This document shows positions 1 to 8,685 of a stretch of DNA of 64,000 nucleotides, one piece after another (within the stretch, counting starts at the first letter, position 1; every line of letters begins with the position of its first letter). The position numbers and the translations under genes are program-made. The DNA is from Phycisphaerales bacterium. Its GTDB lineage: Bacteria > Planctomycetota > Phycisphaerae > UBA1845. Where the stretch lies: positions 1 to 64,000 of the forward strand of contig JABFSN010000058.1 of assembly GCA_013140575.1 (NCBI GenBank). The letters are read 5' to 3'. The notes under the pieces were generated by a model. That model saw only the letters and a list, made by a program, of their open reading frames with translations. It made no database searches and was not told the origin of the DNA.

Positions 1-2
1 AC

Positions 3-632
3 GGCGTCGCCCTCGATGATCGTCTGGCGGGAATCATCGCCGCGGTTCAGGCCCGCCTGACCCGGGATGTGGCCCGAATCGGAATGGAGACGGTTCGCGT
101 CGATGCGCTGGTTCGGCAATTCCGCGGCGATGCGCGTTCGCTGGCCGACGCACAACGGCATGCGGTCATCGCCGCGGACATGGACAAGCGACCGGGTTTC
201 GTCGGCCGGCTGATTCGGCGGGTCCTTCCGTTTGCAATGTTGATCTGGTTTCCGTTGGTGCAACCATTGCTGGCCGCGATCCTGCCGACCGACGGCGGCG
301 CGACGATTTCGGTCGACCGCTGGTTGCCGGCCGTCGTTCACGCCGTTTCGGCCTCGAACGTGCTGACGGGACTGACGGTATCGCTGTTGCTGCTGGCCGC
401 GATGGTCGCGGGCGTGTATTCGTGGTCGGCGCGGGATGCGTTGCGGGCTGCCGATCGTTTGCGGAACGCGCCCGTCGAGGCGTGGAGCGGACCGTCGACG
501 GCATCGATCGCGGAAACGGTCGCGCGTCCCGTCGCGACGGTGCGCGACGAACTCGCGTCGATCGTCGGTTCGCTGGAACAGTTTTCCCCCGCAGCGCCTG
601 ATGCCGTCCCCGGCTCCGGAACCTCGAAATGA
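3..632 (+). CDS. Membrane protein of unknown function, 3' part only
   Basis: The frame is open from the left edge of the window to the stop at 632, so the true start lies outside. About 210 residues are visible. Two hydrophobic stretches (near LPFAMLIWFPLVQPLLAAIL and TGLTVSLLLLAAMVAGVY) flank a short extracytoplasmic loop, between an Arg-rich N-side and a hydrophilic tail that could be helical. The shape (charged helical region, two membrane spans, tail) recalls the C-terminal part of membrane-associated dynamin-like or Era-like GTPases, but no GTPase motif is in the window, so that is only a guess. The biotin ligase follows 114 bases downstream on the same strand. Confidence 0.6.
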   Translation, partial: GVALDDRLAGIIAAVQARLTRDVARIGMETVRVDALVRQFRGDARSLADAQRHAVIAADMDKRPGFVGRLIRRVLPFAMLIWFPLVQPLLAAILPTDGGATISVDRWLPAVVHAVSASNVLTGLTVSLLLLAAMVAGVYSWSARDALRAADRLRNAPVEAWSGPSTASIAETVARPVATVRDELASIVGSLEQFSPAAPDAVPGSGTSK

Positions 633-746
633 GGTTCGGCGACATGCGATGGCACGTGCAGCCCGCTGGGCACGGACGTGCATGCCACAACGTTCCCATG
701 GACGATCCCATAGGGCGCCGGCGTTGACCGATGGGGGATCCGCCTC

Positions 747-1361
747 ATGTTTCGATTCGGTGCCGTTGATTCAACCAACGACGCCGCCAAACGTCTGATC
801 GCCGCCGGAAGCATCGGCGAATTCGGCGTGGTGGTCGCGGAGACGCAGACCGCCGGTCGCGGCACGAACGGCCGGCACTGGATTTCGCCGCCGGGGGGCA
901 TCTATCTCTCCGTCGTGCATCGCGACGTCGGGATGGCCGTTCCCGATACGCGACTGTTCACGCAATCGGCCGGCATCGGCTGCGTACAGGCGATCCGGCT
1001 AATCACCGGCCTGAATGTGCGTCTGAAACCCGTAAACGACCTGGTGGTCAGCGGGCGGAAGCTCGGCGGAATTCTGACCGAGACGATGGTCGAGAACGGC
1101 CGCGTGACCGCGCTGTTCACCGGCGTCGGCATCAACGCATGTGCCTTGCCGGCGTCACTTCCCGACGGGGCCATGCCGCCCACGTCCGTGCAAGAACTTC
1201 TAACCGCGGACGCATTCGCCCAATTCCGACGCGAGGCGCTCATCGACGCGCTGACCGCGCACGTTAACGACTGGCATCGGCGCCTGATTCATGGCGGACC
1301 ATCGGCGATAGATCCCGCCTGGCGGTCGCTGATCGCGAGGGGTGATTCCGAAGGGCGATGA
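747..1361 (+). CDS. birA: Biotin--[acetyl-CoA-carboxylase] ligase, short form
   Basis: Biotin protein ligase activates biotin to biotinyl-AMP and transfers it to the lysine of biotin carboxyl carrier proteins. The biotinyl-AMP loop appears as GRGTNGRHW, and the conserved KPVNDLVVSGRKLGGIL segment corresponds to the KWPND...KxxGIL core. There is no N-terminal helix-turn-helix, so it is a type I ligase without repressor function. At 204 residues it stops just after the catalytic domain (LIARGDSEGR) and appears to lack the usual C-terminal SH3-like domain. Start: ATG 747 preceded by a GGGGGA ribosome site at 733-738; a stop at 711 closes the frame upstream. Confidence 0.88.
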   Translation: MFRFGAVDSTNDAAKRLIAAGSIGEFGVVVAETQTAGRGTNGRHWISPPGGIYLSVVHRDVGMAVPDTRLFTQSAGIGCVQAIRLITGLNVRLKPVNDLVVSGRKLGGILTETMVENGRVTALFTGVGINACALPASLPDGAMPPTSVQELLTADAFAQFRREALIDALTAHVNDWHRRLIHGGPSAIDPAWRSLIARGDSEGR

Positions 1362-1427
1362 CCGGGACGGGCGGTTTGCCGGCCGCGGCGGGTGAAGCCG
1401 GCCCTGCAATGCGTTCTCCCGTTCATC

Positions 1428-1463
1428 AAAAAGGGACGCCCCGGAATCTCGCCGGGACGTCCA
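1428..1463 (-). terminator. Rho-independent terminator of the cytochrome/cupredoxin operon
   Basis: Read on the minus strand, a GC-rich stem (arms 1452-1462 and 1433-1444, one mismatch, loop of about 7) is followed directly by five T residues (A-run at 1428-1432 on the plus strand). It lies about 90 bases beyond the stop of the cupredoxin gene, the expected end of the minus-strand respiratory operon. Confidence 0.65.
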
Positions 1464-1553
1464 TGGATCGGAATCATCCGTTCACCGCAATTCGATTCAC
1501 GGCTTCACAGAACCGACGTCCTGAACGCCGCCGAACGGCCCATCGCGACGATG

Positions 1554-2285
1554 TTATTCTTCCTTCACCGGCCGCGAATAGGTGAATTCGATCTCCTTGG
1601 TGTCATCCGTTGACACTTCCACGACCATCTCCTTCGTGCCGTATTTCTCGTGCCAAGCCTCGACGGTGTACTTGCCCGGCGGCAGGCCGGTGATGGTGAA
1701 CATGCCGTCTTCCCCTGTGACCGCGAAAAACGGGTGGTCGGACACGCCGACGAACGCATTCATCCACGGGTGCACGTCGCACTTGACCGGCACCATGACC
1801 TCGGCCCGCTTGAACACCAGCGTGTTCACCAGGCCCTGCTTGGGCTGGCTCTGGTTGAACTCCGGGTTCTTCTTGGGCAAGAAGTGGATGTTGTGGGCCG
1901 TCGGATCGCTGTTGCGAATCTCGATGGTCTGCCCCACGCGCACGCCCAGCACATGCGGCGTGTACACGCACCCCTTCTGATCCATCACGATCGGCGTGGT
2001 CGGGGCCGCAGCGCCGCCCTCGGGCGGATTCTTCACGTGCAGGTACACGTTTCGCAACGTCGCGTTCTCGTTGGTCACCACCGCCTCGGCGCGAGGCGCA
2101 TTGGCCTTGCCGCCGTGGAACCCCTCGCATTCCGCATTCAACTCCACCTGTTTGCCCTTGTAGGGCTTGCCGTCCCACTTGACCTTACCCTTGATCGTCG
2201 CACCCTCGGCCAACGCCATCGAACCCATCACCGCGACGGCCACAACCGCCGCCATCAACACCGATGCCAATTTCCTGACTTTCAT
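1554..2285 (-). CDS. Exported cupredoxin with C-terminal regulatory-like beta-sandwich
   Basis: Predicted periplasmic type I copper protein, probably a mobile electron carrier. Residues 1-25 are a signal peptide (MKVRKLASVLMAAVVAVAVM...ALA). The copper ligands are visible as a His in TAHNIHFLP and the Cys-His-Met cluster in KCDVHPWM. The last ~65 residues (GEDGMFTITGLPPGKYTVEAW) form a carboxypeptidase-regulatory-like (CnaB-type) domain. ATG 2285 is chosen because it starts the signal peptide and has AGGAGA 8 bases upstream; a longer in-frame extension to 2363 lacks these. It is the last gene after the octaheme cytochrome, so it may accept electrons from that complex (inference). The family is sometimes annotated as methylamine utilisation-like or plastocyanin-like. 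Confidence 0.82.
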   Translation of the reverse strand: MKVRKLASVLMAAVVAVAVMGSMALAEGATIKGKVKWDGKPYKGKQVELNAECEGFHGGKANAPRAEAVVTNENATLRNVYLHVKNPPEGGAAAPTTPIVMDQKGCVYTPHVLGVRVGQTIEIRNSDPTAHNIHFLPKKNPEFNQSQPKQGLVNTLVFKRAEVMVPVKCDVHPWMNAFVGVSDHPFFAVTGEDGMFTITGLPPGKYTVEAWHEKYGTKEMVVEVSTDDTKEIEFTYSRPVKEE

Positions 2286-2346
2286 CTGACGTTCTCCTAA
2301 ATGCTCCCCTTCGCGAGAGCGCGTACGTACAAACGCGAACTCCCAT

Positions 2347-2374
2347 ACTGTATTGTACACCACGAATCAGCCAA
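2347..2374 (-). promoter_or_regulatory. Possible sigma70-type promoter before the cupredoxin gene
   Basis: On the minus strand TTGGCT (2374-2369) and TACAGT (2352-2347) are 16 bases apart, about 60 bases upstream of ATG 2285. The stretch is clearly more AT-rich than its surroundings. It could allow separate transcription of the copper protein. Consensus match only. Confidence 0.3.
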
Positions 2375-2442
2375 TAAATCGGCAAATCACTCGGCGGGAC
2401 TGGACAAATTCCGCACGCGCTGCGACGCTCCGATGATTCGCC

Positions 2443-5400
2443 TTACTCCTCTTCTTCTTCCTCCGCTTCTTCCTCTTCGCCGCCCGAATCAACTGCGGGC
2501 GAACCAGGCGCTGCCGTCGCCACGCCGCCGGGTTGGACGGCCGTGTAGTTGCGTACGCCGGCGTTGTACATGAAATCCATCAGCACGCGCATCTGGTCTT
2601 CGCCGGATTCGCCGTATTTGGCCTGCAACGCTGTTCGGTCGGCATCGGGATAGCCCGCGAACGCGCTGCGGAACTCGGGGAACCACTGCGGCATTTTGGT
2701 GCCGGGCTGAATCACCGCGGGCTGCTGCAGCCACGCATGCGTCCACGCCTGACGCAACCGCTTGTGCGTCAGACTCAGATTCGGCGCCGACGGGTTGGGA
2801 TTCGACCCCGCCATTGCCGGGTCACCCAGCACGTGGCATGCCAGACACTTCAATTCGTAGAACAATTCCTCGCCCAGCCGGAACCGATCCTCGGCCACCA
2901 ACGCCCGCGGCGTGTCCGCGAACGGAAAACGAACGTCGAACAGATTCGCCGTGAAACCGGCTCGGCCACGGACCAACTCGAAACCGTCGGCCAACTGTTC
3001 CACCGAATTGGCCACCGGATCAACGTCGTAGGTCAGCACCAGCCGGTTTTTGACCGAGTAATGCGCCAGATAGTCGGCTGTGTCGCGCAGCTCGTCCCGC
3101 GAAAACCAATGCCGCGGATCGGGCGCCGGCGCGGCGCCGCCCGCGGCAGCCGCCGAAGCCTGACTCTTGCGCTCGCGATCATCCACGGTACCGAGGTGGC
3201 GATTGAGCGTTCTCGCTTCCTCCCGGCTGATGCCCGCGAAATACTCCACCAACGTACCGGTCTCGTCCGTGGACAGGTTGAAACTGGGCATGCGGACCTT
3301 CAACCATGGGCGCAGCATCTCCACGTTTCCCAAAAACCCGTACAACCACGGGTATTGAATCTTCGCCCCCTCGCCGCGCAGCCACGGCGGGGCGTTGACC
3401 TCGTCGAATTCGCGTTGCCCGGCCGTCTCCTTGGTGATGTACTGATGGGCGACAGCCGCGTTGTCCTCGATTTTGTGACATCCGACGCAGTTCAGGTCGC
3501 GGACCAGCGACCGCCCCTCGGCGATTGCCCCGGTCAGCGTCGAATCGTAGGGCACCTGGATGCCCGGCTTGACCAGCGCCGGCTTGCGGCTCAGCAGGTA
3601 GGTAACCAGCGCGTCCGACTGCTGCTCAGTCAGGTGGAAATTGGGCATCTTCAATTTGTCGTACGGCCTCTTCAGCTTGCCCCGGTCCCAGATTCGCGGG
3701 TTCAGCATTTTGTGCTTGGCGAATGCGGAGTGGGTGTGCGTCACCGCCTCTTGCGGGTTGTTGCCGAACGACCAATGGACCAGGTCCGCGCGGTCAGGCG
3801 GATAGACGTGCCCGAACACCTCCGGCTGGGCTTCGCGGATGTGGTCGTGGGCGTGATCGAAAAACGCGAAATCCAACTGCGACAACGGCTTGATGCCCCA
3901 CGGCGACAGGTCCGTCCCCGGCGGCGGCGAACTCTCAAACCCGGCGATGGTATGGCATGCATAGCAACCGTAATGGTTCACCATCTTGTCGCCGAGGTAC
4001 ATCATCTGCCTGCCCGCCAGGTCCAGCCCGTCGACCACCGATCGGGCTTCGGCCGGCTCCAGCGACCGCCCCAGGCTGGTCGCAACCAGATTCCCCAGTT
4101 GTCCGTCCACGTCGTTCAGAATGTCCCGCGATCGCCGCGCCGAATTCTGGGCCGCCAGCAACTGGAAAATCAGCTCCTCGGCCATTTTCCCGTGCAGCTC
4201 GTCACGCGGAAACGCACGCGGCTCGAAATCGGCGTTGGCCTTCAACGTCAGAAGGTAGTCGGCGATATCCGCGGCCTCCTGATCGGTCAGCCGCATCGAC
4301 GGCATCCGCGTCTCGGCGTAATACGCGGCGGGGTCCTTCAGCCAGCCGAACAACCACTCGCGCGTCACCTTGGATCCGATGGCCGACAATTCCGGCGCGT
4401 AACGCGTGAACACCGGACGGTTTCCCACCGTCTCCGGCGCGAACACCGTGTCGCGTTCCGTCGGCACGTTGGCCATCAGATGCAGTACCCGGTCGTTGTA
4501 GGACATTTCGTCGTACAACGCATTCGCCACCTGGTCGCTGCGGCCGGCCCGTTCCTTCAAATCACGAACCACCATCTCCTCGCCATGTTCGCTGACGTTG
4601 GCGTGGCATCCCAGGCAGCCGACCTCGTTGAACAGCTTGCGGCCGCGCTCGGCGTCGCCGGTCACACCGTCGGGAACCGCCGCCGGCGTCCATTGGCCCG
4701 AAATGGCGAACAGGTATTGCGCCATCGCGGCCACTTCGGTCTCGGTGCGCACCACCGGATCCGGATCCAGCCCGTTGTCTGATCCCCCGGCCGGACCGTT
4801 GTTTTCCTGCATGAAAAACTGCGGCATCCACGTCGACGGGCGAAACCGCTTGGGCTGGAATATCCATTGCTCCGCGAATTCCGGCGTCAGTTTGGACGCC
4901 ACGCGTCGCAGATCGGGGCCCACTTTCCGCTGCGCGCCCAGTTCGTTCACGTTGTGGCAGTTGACGCACCCCACGCGTACGAACAGATCGCGTCCCAAGT
5001 TCAATCGCTTGGCCTGCGATTCGCCCTGGAACTCGGCGATGTCCGAAATCCGCGTGTGGCACTTCGCGCACCCGGCTTCGGCGTACTTGGGCGGCAACAT
5101 CGGCCGCTCCCAGAAATGCTCGATGGTGTCGAAGGTGATGTTGGGCAGGAACGCGGCCGTCACGTAGTACTTTTCCTTCCACTCCTCCTCCTGTTCGTGC
5201 GTCAGCGGGGTGTGCGCGGCCTGCACGAAATCGGTCTCCTGCGGATTGCCCTCGTGGCACACCGTGCAGCCGATTTTGGTCATCGGGTGCGGCGAATCGA
5301 CGTGCACGAACAGGTCGAGGTTGGGATGCCCCAGCAGCGGCTGCTGCAGGTTGATCTCCTTGCGCCCCGTCTGGCTCAAATAGCTGTTCAAACCCGACAT

Positions 5401-6417
5401 TAATTGGGCGAAATACCGCTCCTGCTGTTCGCGCGTCAGATAGCCCCAAAAATCGCTTACCGTCCCCACGGTCAGCTTGGGTGCATCGTCCCCCGCGACC
5501 ACGGGCACGTCCGGCAACGGGATCGGCTTTAGTCCTTCCCGCTGAATGGCCTGGTCGATCGCCGGCAACGCCCGTTCGAACCGCCGCGTCAGGCTTTCGC
5601 GCGTGAAACTGCGATCGTTGATGGCGATGTGGCAGGTCGTGCAGCGGTCGGTCGTATACGTCTGCAGGTAGTTCAATTCCTGCCGCACGTCGGGCAACAC
5701 CAACTGCTTCACTTCTTGACGCGCCGGCGTTCCTTTCGGCGCCGTAAAATCCATTAACGGCATGTTGATCACGGTCTTGACCAGCAGGTCGGTGTATTGC
5801 CGTTCCTTGGTTTCAGCATCCTGCCGCTGCTTGGTCAGCTTCGCCAGGTTCTTGTCCGCCTCCTTCACGATCTCGTCGATGGCCTTGATCTGCGTCCGCA
5901 ACTCCCGTTGCGTGTCTTCGACCCGTTCCTTCCTTTGCCGCAATTCGGCGACATGCTCATCCTCCGCGTTTCGCCGTTTCAACACCGCCTGCGTTCGTGG
6001 ATCGTCCTCGCCGTAGGCCGTCCGCGCCGTCTCGTGATCGCTTCGCGTCACCTGCAGAACTGCGTCGGCGTTGCCATACTCGATCTTCAGCAGGTCGTCC
6101 TGTTCCTTGATGTCCAACAACTTCTTCTGCCACGCCGCCCGTTCGTCGGCCCTCGTCGCCGCGACGGTATTCGCCCGATCCAGTTCACTCTCCGCGGCCT
6201 TCAACTTCTCCTTGAACGACTCGGTTTGCGTGTCGATGAAGTCGAGATGCGCCAGCGCCGCCTGCGACACCATGTAGCCGTCCTGAAATCCCCGCCAGGG
6301 GCGGTCGTAGTCCTCCCAGATCATCCACACGATGCTCGCCAGCAGCGCCACCGAACTGACCGCGAACCAGCGGTTCAGCCCGTTCATGTCGCGTAATGTT
6401 TCAATTGGAATCGGCAT
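2443..6417 (-). CDS. Giant membrane-anchored octaheme c-type cytochrome of the bc complex
   Basis: Predicted electron-transfer subunit of the cytochrome b/Rieske complex, exposed to the periplasm. The 1324-residue protein has one N-terminal membrane anchor (about 13-31), then a long charged coiled coil (about 45-215). Eight CxxCH haem-binding motifs follow: CTTCH (~259), CTVCH (~385), CAKCH (~453), CVNCH (~486), CLGCH (~603), CYACH (~820), CVGCH (~978) and CLACH (~1194). Several mono-haem modules end in repeated 'MPxxxLxxxExxALxxYL' class I cytochrome helices, suggesting assembly by domain repetition. The tail is poly-Glu. Start: ATG 6417, 87 bases after the cytochrome b C-terminal gene. Anammox planctomycetes are known to carry related bc complexes with multihaem subunits; this size and haem number are unusual. 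Confidence 0.85.
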   Translation of the reverse strand: MPIPIETLRDMNGLNRWFAVSSVALLASIVWMIWEDYDRPWRGFQDGYMVSQAALAHLDFIDTQTESFKEKLKAAESELDRANTVAATRADERAAWQKKLLDIKEQDDLLKIEYGNADAVLQVTRSDHETARTAYGEDDPRTQAVLKRRNAEDEHVAELRQRKERVEDTQRELRTQIKAIDEIVKEADKNLAKLTKQRQDAETKERQYTDLLVKTVINMPLMDFTAPKGTPARQEVKQLVLPDVRQELNYLQTYTTDRCTTCHIAINDRSFTRESLTRRFERALPAIDQAIQREGLKPIPLPDVPVVAGDDAPKLTVGTVSDFWGYLTREQQERYFAQLMSGLNSYLSQTGRKEINLQQPLLGHPNLDLFVHVDSPHPMTKIGCTVCHEGNPQETDFVQAAHTPLTHEQEEEWKEKYYVTAAFLPNITFDTIEHFWERPMLPPKYAEAGCAKCHTRISDIAEFQGESQAKRLNLGRDLFVRVGCVNCHNVNELGAQRKVGPDLRRVASKLTPEFAEQWIFQPKRFRPSTWMPQFFMQENNGPAGGSDNGLDPDPVVRTETEVAAMAQYLFAISGQWTPAAVPDGVTGDAERGRKLFNEVGCLGCHANVSEHGEEMVVRDLKERAGRSDQVANALYDEMSYNDRVLHLMANVPTERDTVFAPETVGNRPVFTRYAPELSAIGSKVTREWLFGWLKDPAAYYAETRMPSMRLTDQEAADIADYLLTLKANADFEPRAFPRDELHGKMAEELIFQLLAAQNSARRSRDILNDVDGQLGNLVATSLGRSLEPAEARSVVDGLDLAGRQMMYLGDKMVNHYGCYACHTIAGFESSPPPGTDLSPWGIKPLSQLDFAFFDHAHDHIREAQPEVFGHVYPPDRADLVHWSFGNNPQEAVTHTHSAFAKHKMLNPRIWDRGKLKRPYDKLKMPNFHLTEQQSDALVTYLLSRKPALVKPGIQVPYDSTLTGAIAEGRSLVRDLNCVGCHKIEDNAAVAHQYITKETAGQREFDEVNAPPWLRGEGAKIQYPWLYGFLGNVEMLRPWLKVRMPSFNLSTDETGTLVEYFAGISREEARTLNRHLGTVDDRERKSQASAAAAGGAAPAPDPRHWFSRDELRDTADYLAHYSVKNRLVLTYDVDPVANSVEQLADGFELVRGRAGFTANLFDVRFPFADTPRALVAEDRFRLGEELFYELKCLACHVLGDPAMAGSNPNPSAPNLSLTHKRLRQAWTHAWLQQPAVIQPGTKMPQWFPEFRSAFAGYPDADRTALQAKYGESGEDQMRVLMDFMYNAGVRNYTAVQPGGVATAAPGSPAVDSGGEEEEAEEEEEE

Positions 6418-6504
6418 GTCGGCAGTTCCTCGCGGCCGGTCGGCGCCGAGCGCCGCATTCCGGCGGCGTCGCGCGGTTCCGTTCCGGAACGACGTTCGCG
6501 ATGG

Positions 6505-7647
6505 TCACACGTTCAGGAAAAACTCCGTGATCGCCACGATGTAGTGCATGTTCAACGTCCAGCGCAGTGCCATTTTGATCGGCACCAGCAGCATCCACAA
6601 AAACAGGAAAACCATGATGCCGTAACGGATGCCCCCCAACTGGACGGCCATCCGCCGGAACACGGTGTGCTTCAATACCACCGGAAACACCAGGAAGTAG
6701 CCCAGCAGCAGCGCGATGCCGGGCGCCTCCCGCACGAGATAATAGGGAATTCCCGACCAGTCCTCCGTGGGAATCGCCCGCCCCATCCATCGCACCCAGA
6801 ATATGTCCCGGAAATCAATGTTCAGCAGCGCTGCCGGCCGGTGCGGATCCCAGAATTCATACGGCCCGAAAAAGTTCCAATTCGGACCGCGCAGAAACGT
6901 GCCGAACACGATCAGCACGATCCACATGATCAGGTACCCGACCATGAACGTGGTAATCGCGAATTTCCGTTCCTTAAACGTGTAGTAGCCGTTGCCCCGC
7001 GGGTTCTTGTCGATGTAGGGCACGGCGATCAGCCCCACGATGATCAACCCGGGCAGCAACACCCCCGCGATCCACGGGTCGAAATAAACCAGCAATTCCT
7101 GTAGTCCAAGGAAATACCACGGCGCTTTCGACGGGTTCGGGGCCACGCTCGGGTTCGCCGGCGGCTCCAGCGGCGCCCGCAGCACCACCGCCCACACCAT
7201 CAGGAACACCGTACACAGCACCAACGCGATCATTTCCGTGTAAACCAGGTCCGGCCACACCAACACCTTGTCGTCGGAACCGGCTTCCAGCAGCGGTTGT
7301 CCCTGCTCCATTCGCGTGTCGTTGATCGCCGACTGCCGAAACCCCAGCCACGCGAAAAACCCCGTCAGGTACATCATCATGGTGATGGGGACGTTGTCGG
7401 CCTTGATGATGATGCTCAGAAAATCGGGATCCAGCGCGCTCAGAATGTAAAACGCCGTGAACGCCAGCAGCGCGAACAACGCGAACGCAGGCTTGGTGAA
7501 CGTGCGGTAGCCCATCAGGAACACGAACAACGCGACGTTCGACAGGATGAAAAACCAGTGCGGCTGACAGATCGCGTTGATCGCGTCCTTGACGGCGTTG
7601 GAATCCCCCGCGGCCACCAGCCCGTGTGTCCAGATTGATTCAATCAT
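6505..7647 (-). CDS. Cytochrome b, C-terminal half (subunit IV-like)
   Basis: Membrane subunit completing the quinol site of a bc-type complex. The 380-residue protein begins with several extra membrane helices. It then carries the typical subunit IV segment PPANPSVAPNPSKAPWYFLG, in which the canonical PEWY quinol motif reads APWY, followed by LQELLVYFDPWIAG. More helices follow toward the C-terminus. It is 44 bases downstream of the b6-like gene and upstream of the octaheme cytochrome on the same strand. Splitting cytochrome b into two genes is the b6f-type arrangement. It is longer than plant/cyanobacterial subunit IV (~160 aa). Confidence 0.85.
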   Translation of the reverse strand: MIESIWTHGLVAAGDSNAVKDAINAICQPHWFFILSNVALFVFLMGYRTFTKPAFALFALLAFTAFYILSALDPDFLSIIIKADNVPITMMMYLTGFFAWLGFRQSAINDTRMEQGQPLLEAGSDDKVLVWPDLVYTEMIALVLCTVFLMVWAVVLRAPLEPPANPSVAPNPSKAPWYFLGLQELLVYFDPWIAGVLLPGLIIVGLIAVPYIDKNPRGNGYYTFKERKFAITTFMVGYLIMWIVLIVFGTFLRGPNWNFFGPYEFWDPHRPAALLNIDFRDIFWVRWMGRAIPTEDWSGIPYYLVREAPGIALLLGYFLVFPVVLKHTVFRRMAVQLGGIRYGIMVFLFLWMLLVPIKMALRWTLNMHYIVAITEFFLNV

Positions 7648-7691
7648 GCGCCGTCATCCGCCCGCTGCCCCTCTTGTTTCCTGTTCCTGGC

Positions 7692-8477
7692 CTACAGCGG
7701 TCCGCTAATCCCGCCGTCCTTGCGGATCCGCCAAAAATGAACCGCAATCAGAATCGTCGCGACCACCGGGATGAACACGCAATGCAGCACGTAAAACCGC
7801 AGCAACGCGTTCGGTCCCACAAACGTCCCGGCCAACAATCCGAATCGGGCGTCGTCGCCCGCGTGCACCAGCGGAACGCCGCCTATGTTGACCAGGCTGG
7901 CCAGCGGCCCTTCGTACCCCAACAACGGCGTCGCCCGGGCCATGTTCGATCCCACCGTGATCGCCCACATTGCCAACTGGTCCCACGGCAACAAATAGCC
8001 CGTGAACGACAACAGCAGCGTCAACACCATCAGAATGACGCCCACGCCCCAGTTAAACTCCCGCGGCGGTTTGTAGCTCCCCGTCAGGAACACGCGCAGC
8101 ATGTGCAGCCAGATGGCGATGACCATGGCGTGCGCCCCCCACCGGTGCAGCTCGCGCAGCAGTCCCAGCGTGACGTACGCCCGCAACCCTTCAATATCGA
8201 AATAGGCATACTCCACGGTGGGGCGATAATAGAACATCAGCAGCACGCCGGTGACCACCTCCACCAAGTACAGGAAAAACGTCAGTCCCCCCATGCACCA
8301 GGTGAACGACAGCCGGATCCCGCTCTTCCGCACCGCCACCGGGTGCAGATGCAGAAACACGTTGCTCAATACGGCCATCGCCCGCGTGCGCCGGTCACGC
8401 GGCACCCCGTGCCGGAACACGCTGCCCCACACCTGCCCTTCGCGGACCCAATTACCGAATCGCCCGAATACGCTCAT
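7692..8477 (-). CDS. Cytochrome b, N-terminal half (b6-like, dihaem)
   Basis: Core membrane subunit carrying the two b haems. The haem ligands appear as two His pairs, in [15 protein letters not shown] and [16 protein letters not shown], each with the b6-type spacing. [16 protein letters not shown] and the terminal GISGPL match cytochrome b6 closely. Cys61 in TWCMGG aligns with the b6 cysteine that covalently binds the extra haem ci (cn), so that haem is probably present (family knowledge plus alignment by eye). Start ATG 8477 gives [10 protein letters not shown]; the upstream extension to 8549 is encoded by a dispersed repeat and is rejected. Confidence 0.9.
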   Translation of the reverse strand: MSVFGRFGNWVREGQVWGSVFRHGVPRDRRTRAMAVLSNVFLHLHPVAVRKSGIRLSFTWCMGGLTFFLYLVEVVTGVLLMFYYRPTVEYAYFDIEGLRAYVTLGLLRELHRWGAHAMVIAIWLHMLRVFLTGSYKPPREFNWGVGVILMVLTLLLSFTGYLLPWDQLAMWAITVGSNMARATPLLGYEGPLASLVNIGGVPLVHAGDDARFGLLAGTFVGPNALLRFYVLHCVFIPVVATILIAVHFWRIRKDGGISGPL

Positions 8478-8496
8478 CGATGGAATTACCTGTCCG

Positions 8497-8548
8497 CTGG
8501 TGCGAGAATCCTTTGTCGCACCCTTTTCCGCGGGAATCCCTTCCCGCA
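8497..8548. repeat. Double-hairpin dispersed repeat, copy 1
   Basis: A stretch of about 52 bases nearly identical to 13316-13367. Both copies contain two consecutive palindromes, one built on gcgagaa...ttctcgc (diverged here) and one on gcgggaatcccttcccgc. This copy sits between the Rieske and b6-like genes of the respiratory operon, so it would be transcribed and could fold in the mRNA. Confidence 0.75.
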
Positions 8549-8685
8549 CCGCACCCGTCTACAACCCGCCGCGCCGCCTCGTCACCCCCGCCCCCGCGCG
8601 TCACAACCGCGCGTCATCTCCGCAAGAGATCCTCGCCCGGCAATCGCTCCCCATTTCGCTTTTCGCTTTTCGCCTCTCCCCGCCC

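Noticed and set aside
2533-4782. 749-aa plus-strand open frame
   Set aside because: Mirror of the octaheme cytochrome; composition Arg/Gln/His-rich and no recognisable domain.
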